A stretch of DNA of 64,000 nucleotides from Sphingobium quisquiliarum P25 (lineage in GTDB: Bacteria > Pseudomonadota > Alphaproteobacteria > Sphingomonadales > Sphingomonadaceae): positions 1-64,000 of the forward strand of contig NZ_ATHO01000070.1 in NCBI RefSeq assembly GCF_000445065.1. The letters run 5' to 3'. Positions 28,114 through 36,631 of this stretch are shown one piece after another (the first letter of the stretch is position 1; each line of letters opens with the position of its first letter). Below the pieces are notes generated by a model. The model was not told the origin of the DNA. It worked only from the letters and a program-made list of their open reading frames with translations, and did not search any database. The translations under genes were made by a program, and so were the position numbers.

Positions 28114-29055
28114 ATGGAGCGGCTGGAGAGCGGCGCCCCGATCCCCGCCCATCTGCGCGGGAGCATCATGGCGCTGGGCAATTTTGATGGGTTTCACCTC
28201 GGCCATCAGGCGGTCGTGGGCCGCGCGGCCGCTCGTGCGCGGGCGGAGGGGCGGCCGGTCATCGTCGCCACCTTCGACCCGCATCCCATGCGCCTGTTCC
28301 ATCCCGACGCGCCCTTTTTCCGCCTCACCAGCCTTGATCAGCGGGCGGCGCTGTTCGCCCGCGCCGGGGCGGACGCCATGCTGGTGTTCGGCTTCACCCA
28401 TCAATTGGCCTCGCTCGAACCGGCCGAATTCATTCGCCTGCTGGCAGAGGATATGGGCGTGGCGGGCGTCGTTACCGGAGAGGACTTCACCTTCGGCAGG
28501 GGGCGCAGCGGCACCGTGGACCTTCTGGCGCGATCCGGCGCGGCCATCGGCATCAGCGCCGAAGCCGTCCCCGCCGTCACCAACGAAGCGGGCGAGGTGG
28601 TGTCGTCCAGCCGCATCCGCGCGGCGCTGCGCTCGGGCGATTGCGTCACCGCGACGCGCCTCCTCACGCGCCCCTTCGCCATTCAGGGCACGGTTCAGCA
28701 TGGCGACAAGCTGGGCCGCACCATCGGCTTTCCCACCGCCAATATCGACCTTGGCCATTATCTGCGCCCCGCCTACGGCATCTATGCGGTGCGCGGGCTG
28801 CTGCCGGACGGCCGCGTGCTGGACGGCGCCGCCAATCTCGGCATCCGCCCCAGCTTCGATCCGCCCAAGGAATTGCTGGAGCCGCATTTCTTCGATTTCA
28901 GCGAAAGCCTCTACGATCAGTGCATAGAGGTGCAGCTGATCCACTTCCTCCGCCCCGAAGCGAAATATGACGGGCTTGACGCGCTCACCGCCCAGATCGC
29001 GAAGGACTGCGACGCCGCACGGCAAATCCTTGCGGGAACGCCGCACGTCGCGTAG
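28114..29055 (+). CDS. ribF: Bifunctional riboflavin kinase / FAD synthetase
   Basis: A 313-residue enzyme that makes FMN and FAD from riboflavin. The N-terminal FMN adenylyltransferase domain has ALGNFDGFHLGHQAVV and FDPHPMRLF; the C-terminal flavokinase has GRTIGFPTANI and a YGIYAVRG strand. No FMN riboswitch is visible in its short leader. It precedes ileS on the same strand, a common alphaproteobacterial order, but with a palindromic repeat between them. Confidence 0.95.
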   Translation: MERLESGAPIPAHLRGSIMALGNFDGFHLGHQAVVGRAAARARAEGRPVIVATFDPHPMRLFHPDAPFFRLTSLDQRAALFARAGADAMLVFGFTHQLASLEPAEFIRLLAEDMGVAGVVTGEDFTFGRGRSGTVDLLARSGAAIGISAEAVPAVTNEAGEVVSSSRIRAALRSGDCVTATRLLTRPFAIQGTVQHGDKLGRTIGFPTANIDLGHYLRPAYGIYAVRGLLPDGRVLDGAANLGIRPSFDPPKELLEPHFFDFSESLYDQCIEVQLIHFLRPEAKYDGLDALTAQIAKDCDAARQILAGTPHVA

Positions 29056-29077
29056 GGCGCACACTCCATATATCACT

Positions 29078-29193
29078 CCGTTCGTCCTGAGTTGCCATTG
29101 AGCTTGCCGAAATGGCGTATCGAAGGATCAGGCGTGGCGCGGATGCTTCGATACGGGTCTTCGCCAAGCTCAGTCCCTACTCAGCACGAACGG
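29078..29193. repeat. Palindromic repeat R4 between ribF and ileS
   Basis: Starts CCGTTCGTCCTGAGTTGCC and ends CCCTACTCAGCACGAACGG; inner arms GAGCTTGCCGAA/TTCGCCAAGCTC and CGTATCGAAG/CTTCGATACG pair as in R1. It ends 22 bases before the ileS ATG, leaving little room for a leader. Confidence 0.9.
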
Positions 29194-29215
29194 TCCTTTC
29201 AGCGCCGGACCGAAG

Positions 29216-32086
29216 ATGACCGACCAGCCAGACTATAAAAGCACCGTATTCCTCCCCGTCACCGGCTTTCCGATGAAGGCCGGTCTGGCGCAGAAGGAAC
29301 CGGCCATTCTGGCGCGCTGGGAGGAAATGGACCTGTACGGCAAGCTGCGCCAGCGGCGGAAGGGCCGCGAACGCTTCATCCTCCACGACGGCCCGCCCTA
29401 CGCCAATGGCGACATCCATATGGGCCACGCGATGAACAAGGTCTTGAAGGACATCATCGTCCGCAGCCAGTCGCTGCTGGGCAAGGATGCGCCCTATGTC
29501 CCCGGCTGGGACTGCCACGGCCTTCCGATCGAATGGAAGATCGAGGAGGAATATCGCAAGAAGAAGCAGAATAAGGACGAGGTTCCCGCGCAGGAATTCC
29601 GTGCCCAATGCCGCGCCTATGCGGACAAATGGGTGGGCGTGCAGAAGGAGCAGTTCAAGCGCCTTGGCGTCATGGGCGACTGGGACGATCCCTATCTCAC
29701 CATGAAGTTCGACGCCGAAGCTACCATCGTGTCCGAACTGCTGAAATTCGCGGAAAGCGGCCAGCTCTATCGCGGCGCCAAGCCCGTCATGTGGTCCCCG
29801 GTCGAAAAGACCGCGCTGGCCGAGGCGGAAGTCGAATATGAGGATATCGTCTCGACCCAGATCGACGTGGCGTTCGAGATTGTCGAAGCCCCGAACGCGC
29901 CCGAACTGGTAGGCGCTTATGCGGTGATCTGGACGACGACGCCCTGGACGATCCCGGTCAATCAGGCTTTGGCTTATGGGCCGGAAGTTCGTTACGGGGT
30001 TGTAAAAGTTGATAATATCCCAGAACTTCAAGGAAGAAGGTTTCTGATCGCTCGTGAGTTAATCACGGCCTTTAATGAACGGCTAGACTCCTCCTATAAA
30101 ACCACCGTTTTGCTCAGCGGTGAAGATGGAGTCTATTATGGCTCTCAACTCGCCGGAGCCATCGCCCGACATCCGATGCACCATCTTGGTGCCTTCTTCG
30201 CCAAGCCCCGCCCGTTCCTCCCCGGCGATTTCGTCACCACCGACGCAGGCACCGGCCTCGTCCACATGGCCCCCGACCATGGCGAGGATGATTTCGCCCT
30301 CTGCAAAGCTTATGGCATAAACCCTGTCTTCGCCGTTGAAAATGACGGAAAATATCGCGAGGATTGGCTCTGGCTCGGCGGTCAGGGCAGCGTCATCAAC
30401 CCCAAGTTCGTCAGCAAGGACGGCCCGATCTGCACTGACCTGCGTGAAGCAGGCGGCCTGCTCGCCGCATCCGACGACTTCAGGCACAGCTATCCCCATA
30501 GCTGGCGCTCAAAGGCGAAGATCATCTTCCGCTGCACGCCCCAATGGTTCATCCCGATGGATCGCCCCATCAGCGATGGCGTGATCCCGCGCTGCGCCGA
30601 GGAAGAAGCCATCCTTGCGCGTCAGGGCAATGGCGCGACCCTGCGCGGCACCGCCCTCGATGCGATCGAGAATACCCGCTGGGTGCCCGAACGCTCGATC
30701 AACCGCATCCGCTCGATGGTGGAAGGCCGCCCCGATTGGGTGATCTCCCGCCAGCGCGCCTGGGGCGTCCCGATCGCTCTCTATGTCCATCGCAAGAGCG
30801 GCGAATATCTCGTTGATAAGGCAGTAAATCGGCGCATCATCGAAGCCTTCCAGCAGGGCGGCGCTGACGCATGGTTCGGCGCTGACCATCAGGCGCTGCT
30901 CGGCCCCGATTACGACCTCGCCAACTATGAAGTCGTGAACGACATTCTGGACGTCTGGTTCGACAGCGGCTCCACCCACAGTTTCGTGGTCGAAGGCCGC
31001 TATGGTGAGGGCGTGCGCGCCGACCTCTATCTCGAAGGGTCCGACCAGCATCGCGGCTGGTTCCAGTCCTCTCTGCTCGAATCCAGCGGCACGCGCGGCC
31101 GCGCGCCTTATGACGCGGTGCTCACCCACGGTTTCGCGCTGGACGGGCAGGGCCGGAAAATGTCGAAAAGCCTCGGCAATGTGGTCGATCCGCTCAAGGT
31201 GATCGCTGAAAGCGGGTCCGACATCCTGCGCGTCTGGGTCGCCAGCACAGACTATTTCGATGACGTCCGCATCGGCAAGGAAGTGCTTGCCGGTTCCTCC
31301 GACGCTTATCGCAAGCTTCGCAACACTTTCCGTTACTTGCTTGGCGCTCTTTCCGACTTTTCTGATGAAGAGAAGCTGCCGGTTGAGGAGATGCCGGAAC
31401 TGGAGCGCTACATGCTCCACCGGCTCGCCAGGCTGGATGCGGACCTCAAGGCCGTGGTCGATAAAAGGGCGGGCAGCGAAAATTGGCTTGAGTTCAGCCG
31501 CTATACCCGCGCGCTGTTCGATTTCGCCAATAGCGACCTGTCGGCCTTCTTCTTCGACATCCGCAAGGATTGCCTCTATTGTGATGCGAAGTCTGATCCC
31601 AAGCGCCGCGCCTATCGCACCGTGCTGGACAGGCTGTTCCACGCGCTCGTCCGCTACGCCGCGCCGATCATCCCCTTCACTGCTGAGGAAGTATGGCAAA
31701 GCCGCTATCCAGACCCTCAGGAAAGCGTGCATTTTCTGGAATGGCCGGAAATCGATGCCGCCTGGCTGGATGATGGGCTGGACGACAAATGGACCGAAAT
31801 CCGCAACCAGCGCGATCAGGTCAATGAAGCGATCGAACCCCTCCGCCGTGAAAAGATCGTCCGCTCCAGCCTGGAAGCGGACGTGACCATGGGCCAGCTC
31901 GTCCCGGTCGGCGACGTCGATTTCGCCGAGATCGCGATCGTCGCCCGCGTCGAAATGGGGCAGGGGGACGGCATCATCGTCAAGCCCAGCGACTGGCACA
32001 AATGCGGCCGCTGCTGGCGCTTGCTGCCTGAAGTCGAGGAAGACGGCACCCTCTGCAACCGCTGCGACGAGGTGCTGAGCAGCTAG
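29216..32086 (+). CDS. ileS: Isoleucyl-tRNA synthetase
   Basis: A 956-residue class I synthetase. The HIGH motif appears as GDIHMGHAMNK, the KMSKS loop as GRKMSKSLGN, and a C-terminal zinc site as CGRCWRLL with CNRCDEV. The editing domain (TTPWTIPVNQALAYGPEV onward) is present. A stretch of roughly 180 bases around 29985-30165, encoding residues about 257-316, is clearly poorer in GC and uses codons such as TTA, AAA and TAT unlike the surrounding gene, yet the frame is intact. Confidence 0.97.
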   Translation: MTDQPDYKSTVFLPVTGFPMKAGLAQKEPAILARWEEMDLYGKLRQRRKGRERFILHDGPPYANGDIHMGHAMNKVLKDIIVRSQSLLGKDAPYVPGWDCHGLPIEWKIEEEYRKKKQNKDEVPAQEFRAQCRAYADKWVGVQKEQFKRLGVMGDWDDPYLTMKFDAEATIVSELLKFAESGQLYRGAKPVMWSPVEKTALAEAEVEYEDIVSTQIDVAFEIVEAPNAPELVGAYAVIWTTTPWTIPVNQALAYGPEVRYGVVKVDNIPELQGRRFLIARELITAFNERLDSSYKTTVLLSGEDGVYYGSQLAGAIARHPMHHLGAFFAKPRPFLPGDFVTTDAGTGLVHMAPDHGEDDFALCKAYGINPVFAVENDGKYREDWLWLGGQGSVINPKFVSKDGPICTDLREAGGLLAASDDFRHSYPHSWRSKAKIIFRCTPQWFIPMDRPISDGVIPRCAEEEAILARQGNGATLRGTALDAIENTRWVPERSINRIRSMVEGRPDWVISRQRAWGVPIALYVHRKSGEYLVDKAVNRRIIEAFQQGGADAWFGADHQALLGPDYDLANYEVVNDILDVWFDSGSTHSFVVEGRYGEGVRADLYLEGSDQHRGWFQSSLLESSGTRGRAPYDAVLTHGFALDGQGRKMSKSLGNVVDPLKVIAESGSDILRVWVASTDYFDDVRIGKEVLAGSSDAYRKLRNTFRYLLGALSDFSDEEKLPVEEMPELERYMLHRLARLDADLKAVVDKRAGSENWLEFSRYTRALFDFANSDLSAFFFDIRKDCLYCDAKSDPKRRAYRTVLDRLFHALVRYAAPIIPFTAEEVWQSRYPDPQESVHFLEWPEIDAAWLDDGLDDKWTEIRNQRDQVNEAIEPLRREKIVRSSLEADVTMGQLVPVGDVDFAEIAIVARVEMGQGDGIIVKPSDWHKCGRCWRLLPEVEEDGTLCNRCDEVLSS

Positions 32087-32093
32087 ATCGGAT

Positions 32094-32123
32094 ACTGTGC
32101 TCCTGCGAAGGCAGGAGCACAGT
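32094..32123. repeat. Perfect 13-bp hairpin after ileS (REP-like)
   Basis: ACTGTGCTCCTGC (32094-32106), loop GAAG, then GCAGGAGCACAGT (32111-32123), 7 bases after the ileS stop. The core CCTGCGAAGGCAGG is a familiar dispersed motif in sphingomonads. It may stabilise or end the ileS mRNA; no T run follows. Confidence 0.7.
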
Positions 32124-32168
32124 CCAAAGGCTCAGGCTGGCGAACGCCGCAGACGAAAAACTTTCCTG

Positions 32169-32218
32169 TCCTACAGGCGCCTGCATCGGCTATAGGCTGC
32201 GCCCTGTTGCCTGTAGGA
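32169..32218. promoter_or_regulatory. Structured leader upstream of lspA
   Basis: TCCTACAGGC (32169-32178) is perfectly complementary to GCCTGTAGGA (32209-32218), with GGCGC/GCGCC able to pair inside. A TATAGG box lies in the loop. It is 82 bases before the lspA ATG and may be an operator or RNA structure around the lspA promoter. Confidence 0.4.
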
Positions 32219-32300
32219 AGTGAAATAGGAAAAAAATGGCGCTTTTTTGGGGTTCTCTCGTGTCACCTATGTCACCCAACTCCTGGCGGGTGGACCGCTG

Positions 32301-32813
32301 ATGGCGGCCGTCAATCACCGTCCGCTGGGGCTGACCGTCGCGATCGTCACGCTCGCGCTCGACCAACTGATCAAATACACCGTCACCTATCCGCTCGCGC
32401 TCAAGAGCCGGATGGACGAAGGAATTGAGATCCTGCCGATATTCCGCCTGCGCTGGCTGGAAAATCGCGGCGTGTCGATGGGCTTCTTCCACGCCGACAC
32501 GGACATGATGCGCTGGATTCTGGTGGGCATGACCATGCTCATCGCCACCTTCGTCGGCGTGTGGATGTGGCGGGAAAAGGCGCGGCAGGATGTCGCGGCG
32601 CTGGGGCTGGTGCTGGGCGGCGCGATCGGCAACATCGTCGACCGCGTGCGGCTGGGCTATGTGGTCGATTATGCCGATCTGCATTTCGGCGAATGGCGGC
32701 CGTTCCTCATCTTCAACCTGGCGGATGCCGCCATCACCATCGGCGTGCTGATCCTGCTTGCGCGGGCGCTGCTGCTGCGCGAGAAGGGCGCAAAGACGGA
32801 GTCACTGAACTGA
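32301..32813 (+). CDS. lspA: Lipoprotein signal peptidase
   Basis: A 170-residue inner-membrane aspartic protease that removes signal peptides from prolipoproteins. Four TM helices are visible. The catalytic aspartates are D114 (GGAIGNIVDRV) and D142 (FNLADAAITIG); ENRGVSMGFF corresponds to the conserved NxGxxFG loop. The start at 32301 matches homologues. The stop overlaps the next start by one base (TGATG), and that next gene encodes a lipoprotein, a fitting pairing. Confidence 0.95.
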   Translation: MAAVNHRPLGLTVAIVTLALDQLIKYTVTYPLALKSRMDEGIEILPIFRLRWLENRGVSMGFFHADTDMMRWILVGMTMLIATFVGVWMWREKARQDVAALGLVLGGAIGNIVDRVRLGYVVDYADLHFGEWRPFLIFNLADAAITIGVLILLARALLLREKGAKTESLN

Positions 32814-33220
32814 TGCGTAAACTGATCCTTGCTGCCGGCCTGGTTTCCACCTTGTCCGCCTGCGGCTCTTCCGGTCTCTTCAACCGCGATCGCCCGGATG
32901 AATTCGCGGTTTCGCGTCAGGCTCCGCTGGTGATCCCCCCCGATTACGCACTCGTCCCGCCCGCGCCCGGCACGCCGTCGGCTGCGGCCGTGGATTCCAG
33001 CCGCGCCGCTATGGAGGCCATGTTCGGCGGCCCCGCGCCGCGCAGCGCGACCGAAGCCGCCGCTCTTAATGAGGCGGGACGGGCCAATGCCGCCGCTGGC
33101 ATCCGCTCCTCGGTGGGCGATCCGGCCACCGAAGTCGTGGACAAGGGCGCAACCACCCGCGACATCATCGCCGCGCCCGAAGGCGACGGCCAGGATGCGC
33201 GCGCAACGACCCAACCTTGA
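32813..33220 (+). CDS. DUF3035 lipoprotein (BamF type)
   Basis: A 135-residue lipoprotein: signal peptide with lipobox LSAC, lipidated C17. The FNRDRPDEFAVSRQAPLVIPPDYALVPP segment is the core of DUF3035, the family of the Caulobacter BamF component of the outer-membrane beta-barrel assembly machine. The rest is Ala-rich and low in structure. It is translationally coupled to lspA. BamF identity is from family knowledge. Confidence 0.88.
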   Translation: MRKLILAAGLVSTLSACGSSGLFNRDRPDEFAVSRQAPLVIPPDYALVPPAPGTPSAAAVDSSRAAMEAMFGGPAPRSATEAAALNEAGRANAAAGIRSSVGDPATEVVDKGATTRDIIAAPEGDGQDARATTQP

Positions 33221-33255
33221 TTTAGCAGCGGTCCCTGGCGCCCTGCGTCAGGGAC

Positions 33256-33582
33256 TTAGCCGCCTTCTTCCACAAAGGCCTTGAGGCGGCCCAGCGTACC
33301 ATCCCATTGCGCGCTGACGGCATCCAGCCAGTCGCGCGCCGCGTGGATCGCCTCAGGCTCCATGACAAATCGCGCCTCCCGCCCAACCCGCGTCCGGCGA
33401 ACCAGCCCCACACCCAGCAGAACGTCCAGATGCTTGGCAAGCGCCTGACGGCTGATCGGCAAGGGCTCGCCCATCTGCGCAATGGACCGCGCCTTTCCAT
33501 CCGCCAGCCGCGCGATCAACCCCAGCCGCGTCGGATCACCCAGGGCAGCAAACAGACGGGCAGGCGAATCACTGCTCTGCAT
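33256..33582 (-). CDS. ArsR-family transcriptional regulator
   Basis: A 108-residue winged-helix repressor: RLFAALGDPTRLGLIARLADG, the recognition helix ISRQALAKHLDVLLGVGLV, and the wing RVGREARFVMEP. There is no CxC metal site, so it is not an arsenic or cadmium sensor. It belongs to the group encoded with SRPBCC (AHSA1) proteins. It starts 14 bases before the end of the upstream SRPBCC gene, so the two are tightly coupled. The palindrome at 34025 is a candidate operator. Confidence 0.92.
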   Translation of the reverse strand: MQSSDSPARLFAALGDPTRLGLIARLADGKARSIAQMGEPLPISRQALAKHLDVLLGVGLVRRTRVGREARFVMEPEAIHAARDWLDAVSAQWDGTLGRLKAFVEEGG

Positions 33583-34024
33583 AGTCACGAATATTGCGCA
33601 CCTGCTCGGTCCACCCGCCCTCATTATCGCGCATGACATTACCCCGCCGCGCCTCCGGCACCTTGTCGAAACCGCTTTCCGTTACCGTCAGCCGCGTTCC
33701 ATTCCCGGAGGGCTCCAGCAGAAATTCAACCAGCGTCCATTCGGCAATGGCGGCGCCGCTATCCATCAACGCCTTGTCGCCACCCGTCGCAGGCCATTCA
33801 AAGGCAAAGCGCCGCATAGGTTCGATCGCCACAATCCGCGCTTCCCAGCGATAGTCCTCATAACCGGGATAGGTCATGTGCCCGGTAGAGGCTTCGCCCA
33901 CCTTGAAGGGCTGGTCGAGTGCGACCTGGAACCAGCTACCGAATTTTCGATGGTCGATCAGCGCGTCCCATATCTTTTCGACCGGGGCAGCGATCTCGAT
34001 TGTCTTGATGATTGAGTCAGGCAT
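33569..34024 (-). CDS. SRPBCC (AHSA1-type) ligand-binding protein
   Basis: A 151-residue protein of the START/AHSA1 fold: IIKTIEIAAPVEKIWDALID, FAFEWPATGGDKALMDSG, and GTRLTVTESGFDKVPEARR with a C-terminal helix. It has no enzymatic motif; such proteins hold hydrophobic ligands. It is the first gene of the unit, followed by the overlapping ArsR gene; the more usual order is regulator first. The ATG at 34024 directly abuts a perfect palindrome, with GGAG in the loop as ribosome site. Confidence 0.9.
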   Translation of the reverse strand: MPDSIIKTIEIAAPVEKIWDALIDHRKFGSWFQVALDQPFKVGEASTGHMTYPGYEDYRWEARIVAIEPMRRFAFEWPATGGDKALMDSGAAIAEWTLVEFLLEPSGNGTRLTVTESGFDKVPEARRGNVMRDNEGGWTEQVRNIRDYAEQ

Positions 34025-34048
34025 ATATGCAATCTCCAGGTTGCATAT
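34025..34048. promoter_or_regulatory. Perfect palindrome at the SRPBCC-ArsR start (candidate operator / RNA hairpin)
   Basis: ATATGCAA (34025-34032), 8-base spacer TCTCCAGG, TTGCATAT (34041-34048). On the minus strand the spacer reads CCTGGAGA and contains the ribosome site of the SRPBCC gene, whose ATG follows at once. The site lies between divergent genes. It fits an ArsR-type operator, and in RNA it could form an 8-bp hairpin with the ribosome site in the loop. Confidence 0.6.
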
Positions 34049-34090
34049 TGTCCCTTCAACAGTTGAAATGCAATAAGGAGCAGGAAAGCC

Positions 34091-34639
34091 ATGTCCGGCA
34101 AATTCCATGTGATCACGGGGGGACCCGGTTCAGGCAAAAGCAGTTTGATCCGGGCCCTTGCCGGTCAGGGCATCGGCCATATGCCGGAGGCTGGACGCGC
34201 TATCATTCAGGACCAAATTGCGATCGATGGTCCCGCTCTGCCCTGGCGCAATCAGAAGGCGTTCGCCGAAATGATGCTGGCATGGGACCTGCGTTCGTAC
34301 AGGGAAGCACAGGATCGACAGGGCCCCATCATGTTCGATCGCGGCATTCCAGACGTGATCGGCTATCTCACGCTCTGCGGCATATCGGTCCCTGATCATC
34401 TGCGCCGCGCTGCCAATCTATGCCGCTATGACCGGCTGGTCTTCCTCGCGCCTCATTGGCCCGCTATTTACCGGCAGGATCAGGAACGCCATCAATCACC
34501 CGGCGAAGCTGCCGCGACCTGCGCTGTCATGCGTGAGGTCTATCGCTCCCTCGGCTATGATCTCCTGCCGCTTCCCCTGGGATCGGTCGAAGAGAGGGTC
34601 GCTTTCGTGAAGTCGCGCCTCGGCGATGACAGCCACTGA
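34091..34639 (+). CDS. AAA-family ATPase (AAA_28 type)
   Basis: A 182-residue P-loop protein: Walker A GGPGSGKSS at residues 10-18, a second conserved block PEAGRAIIQDQ, and MFDRGIPDVIGY carrying the DRG motif in the Walker B position. This matches the small AAA_28 nucleotide-kinase-like family, whose role is largely unknown. AATAAGGAG precedes the ATG. It diverges from the SRPBCC-ArsR unit across 66 bases and could share its operator. Confidence 0.85.
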   Translation: MSGKFHVITGGPGSGKSSLIRALAGQGIGHMPEAGRAIIQDQIAIDGPALPWRNQKAFAEMMLAWDLRSYREAQDRQGPIMFDRGIPDVIGYLTLCGISVPDHLRRAANLCRYDRLVFLAPHWPAIYRQDQERHQSPGEAAATCAVMREVYRSLGYDLLPLPLGSVEERVAFVKSRLGDDSH

Positions 34640-34648
34640 GACAGCAAA

Positions 34649-36574
34649 TCAGGCGCGCGCTTCGCCTCCGATTGCAGCGCTGTTGTGGCGAAGGGCCGTC
34701 AGAACCGTTTCGACGATCGCGGCTGAATCCAGGCGTGCATCCGCATATTGCTTTTCCGGCTTGTCCTGATCCTGGAAGATATCGGGCAGGCGCATGGTGC
34801 GCAGCTTCAGCCCATTGTCAATGAGGCCAAGGTCGCTTGCCAGGGTAAGGACATGCGCGCCCAAACCGCCGATCGCGCCTTCCTCGATCGTGACGGCAAC
34901 CTCATGGGTGGTCAGAAGGCGGCGGATGAGCGCTTCATCCAGCGGCTTGGCGAAGCGAAGATCCGCGACCGTCGTGGAAAGCCCTTTTGCCTCCAGCGCT
35001 TCGGCGGCCTTCATGGCTTCCTCCAGACGCGTGCCGAGCGACAGGATCGCGACCTGACGCCCTTCGCGCACGATCCGGCCCTTGCCGATCTCCAGCCGCT
35101 GGGGTGTTTCCGGCAGGGGCAGGCCGACGCCATTTCCGCGCGGGTAGCGCAGCGCGATCGGACCGCTGTCGTGCAACGCGCATGTGTGGACCATGTGGAT
35201 CAGTTCCGCCTCGTCCGCTGCCGCCATCACGACCATGTTGGGCAGGGTGGCAAGATAGGTGATGTCGAAACTGCCCGCATGAGTCGAGCCGTCCGCACCG
35301 ACCAGCCCGGCCCGATCAATCGCAAAGCGCACCGGCAGGTTCTGGATGGCGACGTCATGCACGACCTGATCATAGGCGCGTTGCAGGAAAGTCGAATAAA
35401 TCGCGCAGAAGGGGCGCATGCCCTGGGCCGACAGTCCAGCGGCGAAGGTCACCGCATGCTGTTCCGCAATGCCGACATCGAAAAAGCGTTCGGGGAAGGC
35501 TTGCTCGAACTTGTCCAGGCCAGTGCCTGACGGCATGGCGGCGGTGATGGCGCAAATGGTTGGATCGCGCTCCGCCTCGGCGACCAGCGCCTTGGCGAAT
35601 ACGCTGGTATAGCTGGGCGGGCCAGGGGGCGCCTTGGCCTGTGTTCCGGTGATCACATCGAATTTTTGGACGCCGTGATATTTGTCCGCTGCCGCTTCCG
35701 CCGGGGCATAGCCCTTGCCCTTCTGGGTCACGACATGCACGAGGCAAGGACCCTCGGCAGCGTCGCGGACATTTTCCAGAACGGGGATCAACTGGTCGAG
35801 ATTATGGCCGTCGATCGGGCCCACATAGTAGAAGCCCAGTTCCTCGAACAGCGTGCCGCCCATCGCCATGCCGCGCGCATATTCATCCGTCTTGCGCGCC
35901 GCATTGTGAAGCGGACGGGGCAAGTGCCGGGCCAACCGCTTGGCAAGACCGCGGAGCCCCAGAAACTCCCGGCTGGAAACAAGCCGCGCAAGATAGGCGG
36001 AGAGGCCGCCGACCGGCGGGGCAATCGACATATCATTGTCGTTCAGGATCACGACCAGGCGATTACCGGCGTCGCGCGCATTGTTCATCGCCTCATAGGC
36101 CATGCCCGCCGACATGGCGCCGTCGCCGATCACCGCTATGCCTTTGCCCGGCTTCCCTGCGAGCTTGCTGGCGATCGCAAAGCCCAGCGCCGCGCTGATG
36201 GAGGTGGAACTGTGCGCCGCGCCGAACGGATCATATTCGCTTTCCGCGCGCTTCGTGAAGCCTGAAAGGCCGCCTCCCTGCCGCAGTGTGCGGATGCGGT
36301 CGCGGCGGCCGGTCAGCACTTTGTGGGGATAGCATTGATGGCCCACGTCCCAGACCAGCTTGTCATTGGGGGTGTCGAACACGTAATGAATGGCCGTCGT
36401 CAGCTCCACGACGCCCAGGCCCGATCCCAGATGGCCGCCAGTCACCCCAACGGCGGAGATTACTTCCTGCCGCAATTCATCCGCCAGCTGATGCAACTGC
36501 TCTGGTTTCAACTCGCGCAGTTCAGCGGGCCAGTTCACCTGGTCCAGAAGCGGCGTGGCGGGGCGATCATTCAT
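34649..36574 (-). CDS. dxs: 1-deoxy-D-xylulose-5-phosphate synthase
   Basis: A 641-residue thiamine-diphosphate enzyme, first step of the MEP isoprenoid pathway. [13 protein letters not shown] and [17 protein letters not shown] are near the N-terminus; the ThDP motif is [17 protein letters not shown] through NDNDMSIA; the pyrimidine domain has [17 protein letters not shown]. The start is ambiguous between ATG 36574 ([10 protein letters not shown], homologous) and ATG 36583; a GGAG site lies 12 and 3 bases before these. Convergent with the AAA ATPase. Confidence 0.96.
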   Translation of the reverse strand: MNDRPATPLLDQVNWPAELRELKPEQLHQLADELRQEVISAVGVTGGHLGSGLGVVELTTAIHYVFDTPNDKLVWDVGHQCYPHKVLTGRRDRIRTLRQGGGLSGFTKRAESEYDPFGAAHSSTSISAALGFAIASKLAGKPGKGIAVIGDGAMSAGMAYEAMNNARDAGNRLVVILNDNDMSIAPPVGGLSAYLARLVSSREFLGLRGLAKRLARHLPRPLHNAARKTDEYARGMAMGGTLFEELGFYYVGPIDGHNLDQLIPVLENVRDAAEGPCLVHVVTQKGKGYAPAEAAADKYHGVQKFDVITGTQAKAPPGPPSYTSVFAKALVAEAERDPTICAITAAMPSGTGLDKFEQAFPERFFDVGIAEQHAVTFAAGLSAQGMRPFCAIYSTFLQRAYDQVVHDVAIQNLPVRFAIDRAGLVGADGSTHAGSFDITYLATLPNMVVMAAADEAELIHMVHTCALHDSGPIALRYPRGNGVGLPLPETPQRLEIGKGRIVREGRQVAILSLGTRLEEAMKAAEALEAKGLSTTVADLRFAKPLDEALIRRLLTTHEVAVTIEEGAIGGLGAHVLTLASDLGLIDNGLKLRTMRLPDIFQDQDKPEKQYADARLDSAAIVETVLTALRHNSAAIGGEARA

Positions 36575-36631
36575 GAAAGACATATACTCCAAGCGCGCTA
36601 GGCTCTTAACGGTGCCGGCGCAACGGTCCGT

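Noticed and set aside
29985-30165. Frameshift or insertion in ileS at the low-GC patch
   Set aside because: The frame is intact, and the protein reads smoothly from the editing domain into the conserved HPMHH region.
30509-31999. Long antisense open frame opposite ileS
   Set aside because: The true frame encodes an unmistakable synthetase; the antisense product has no recognisable domain.
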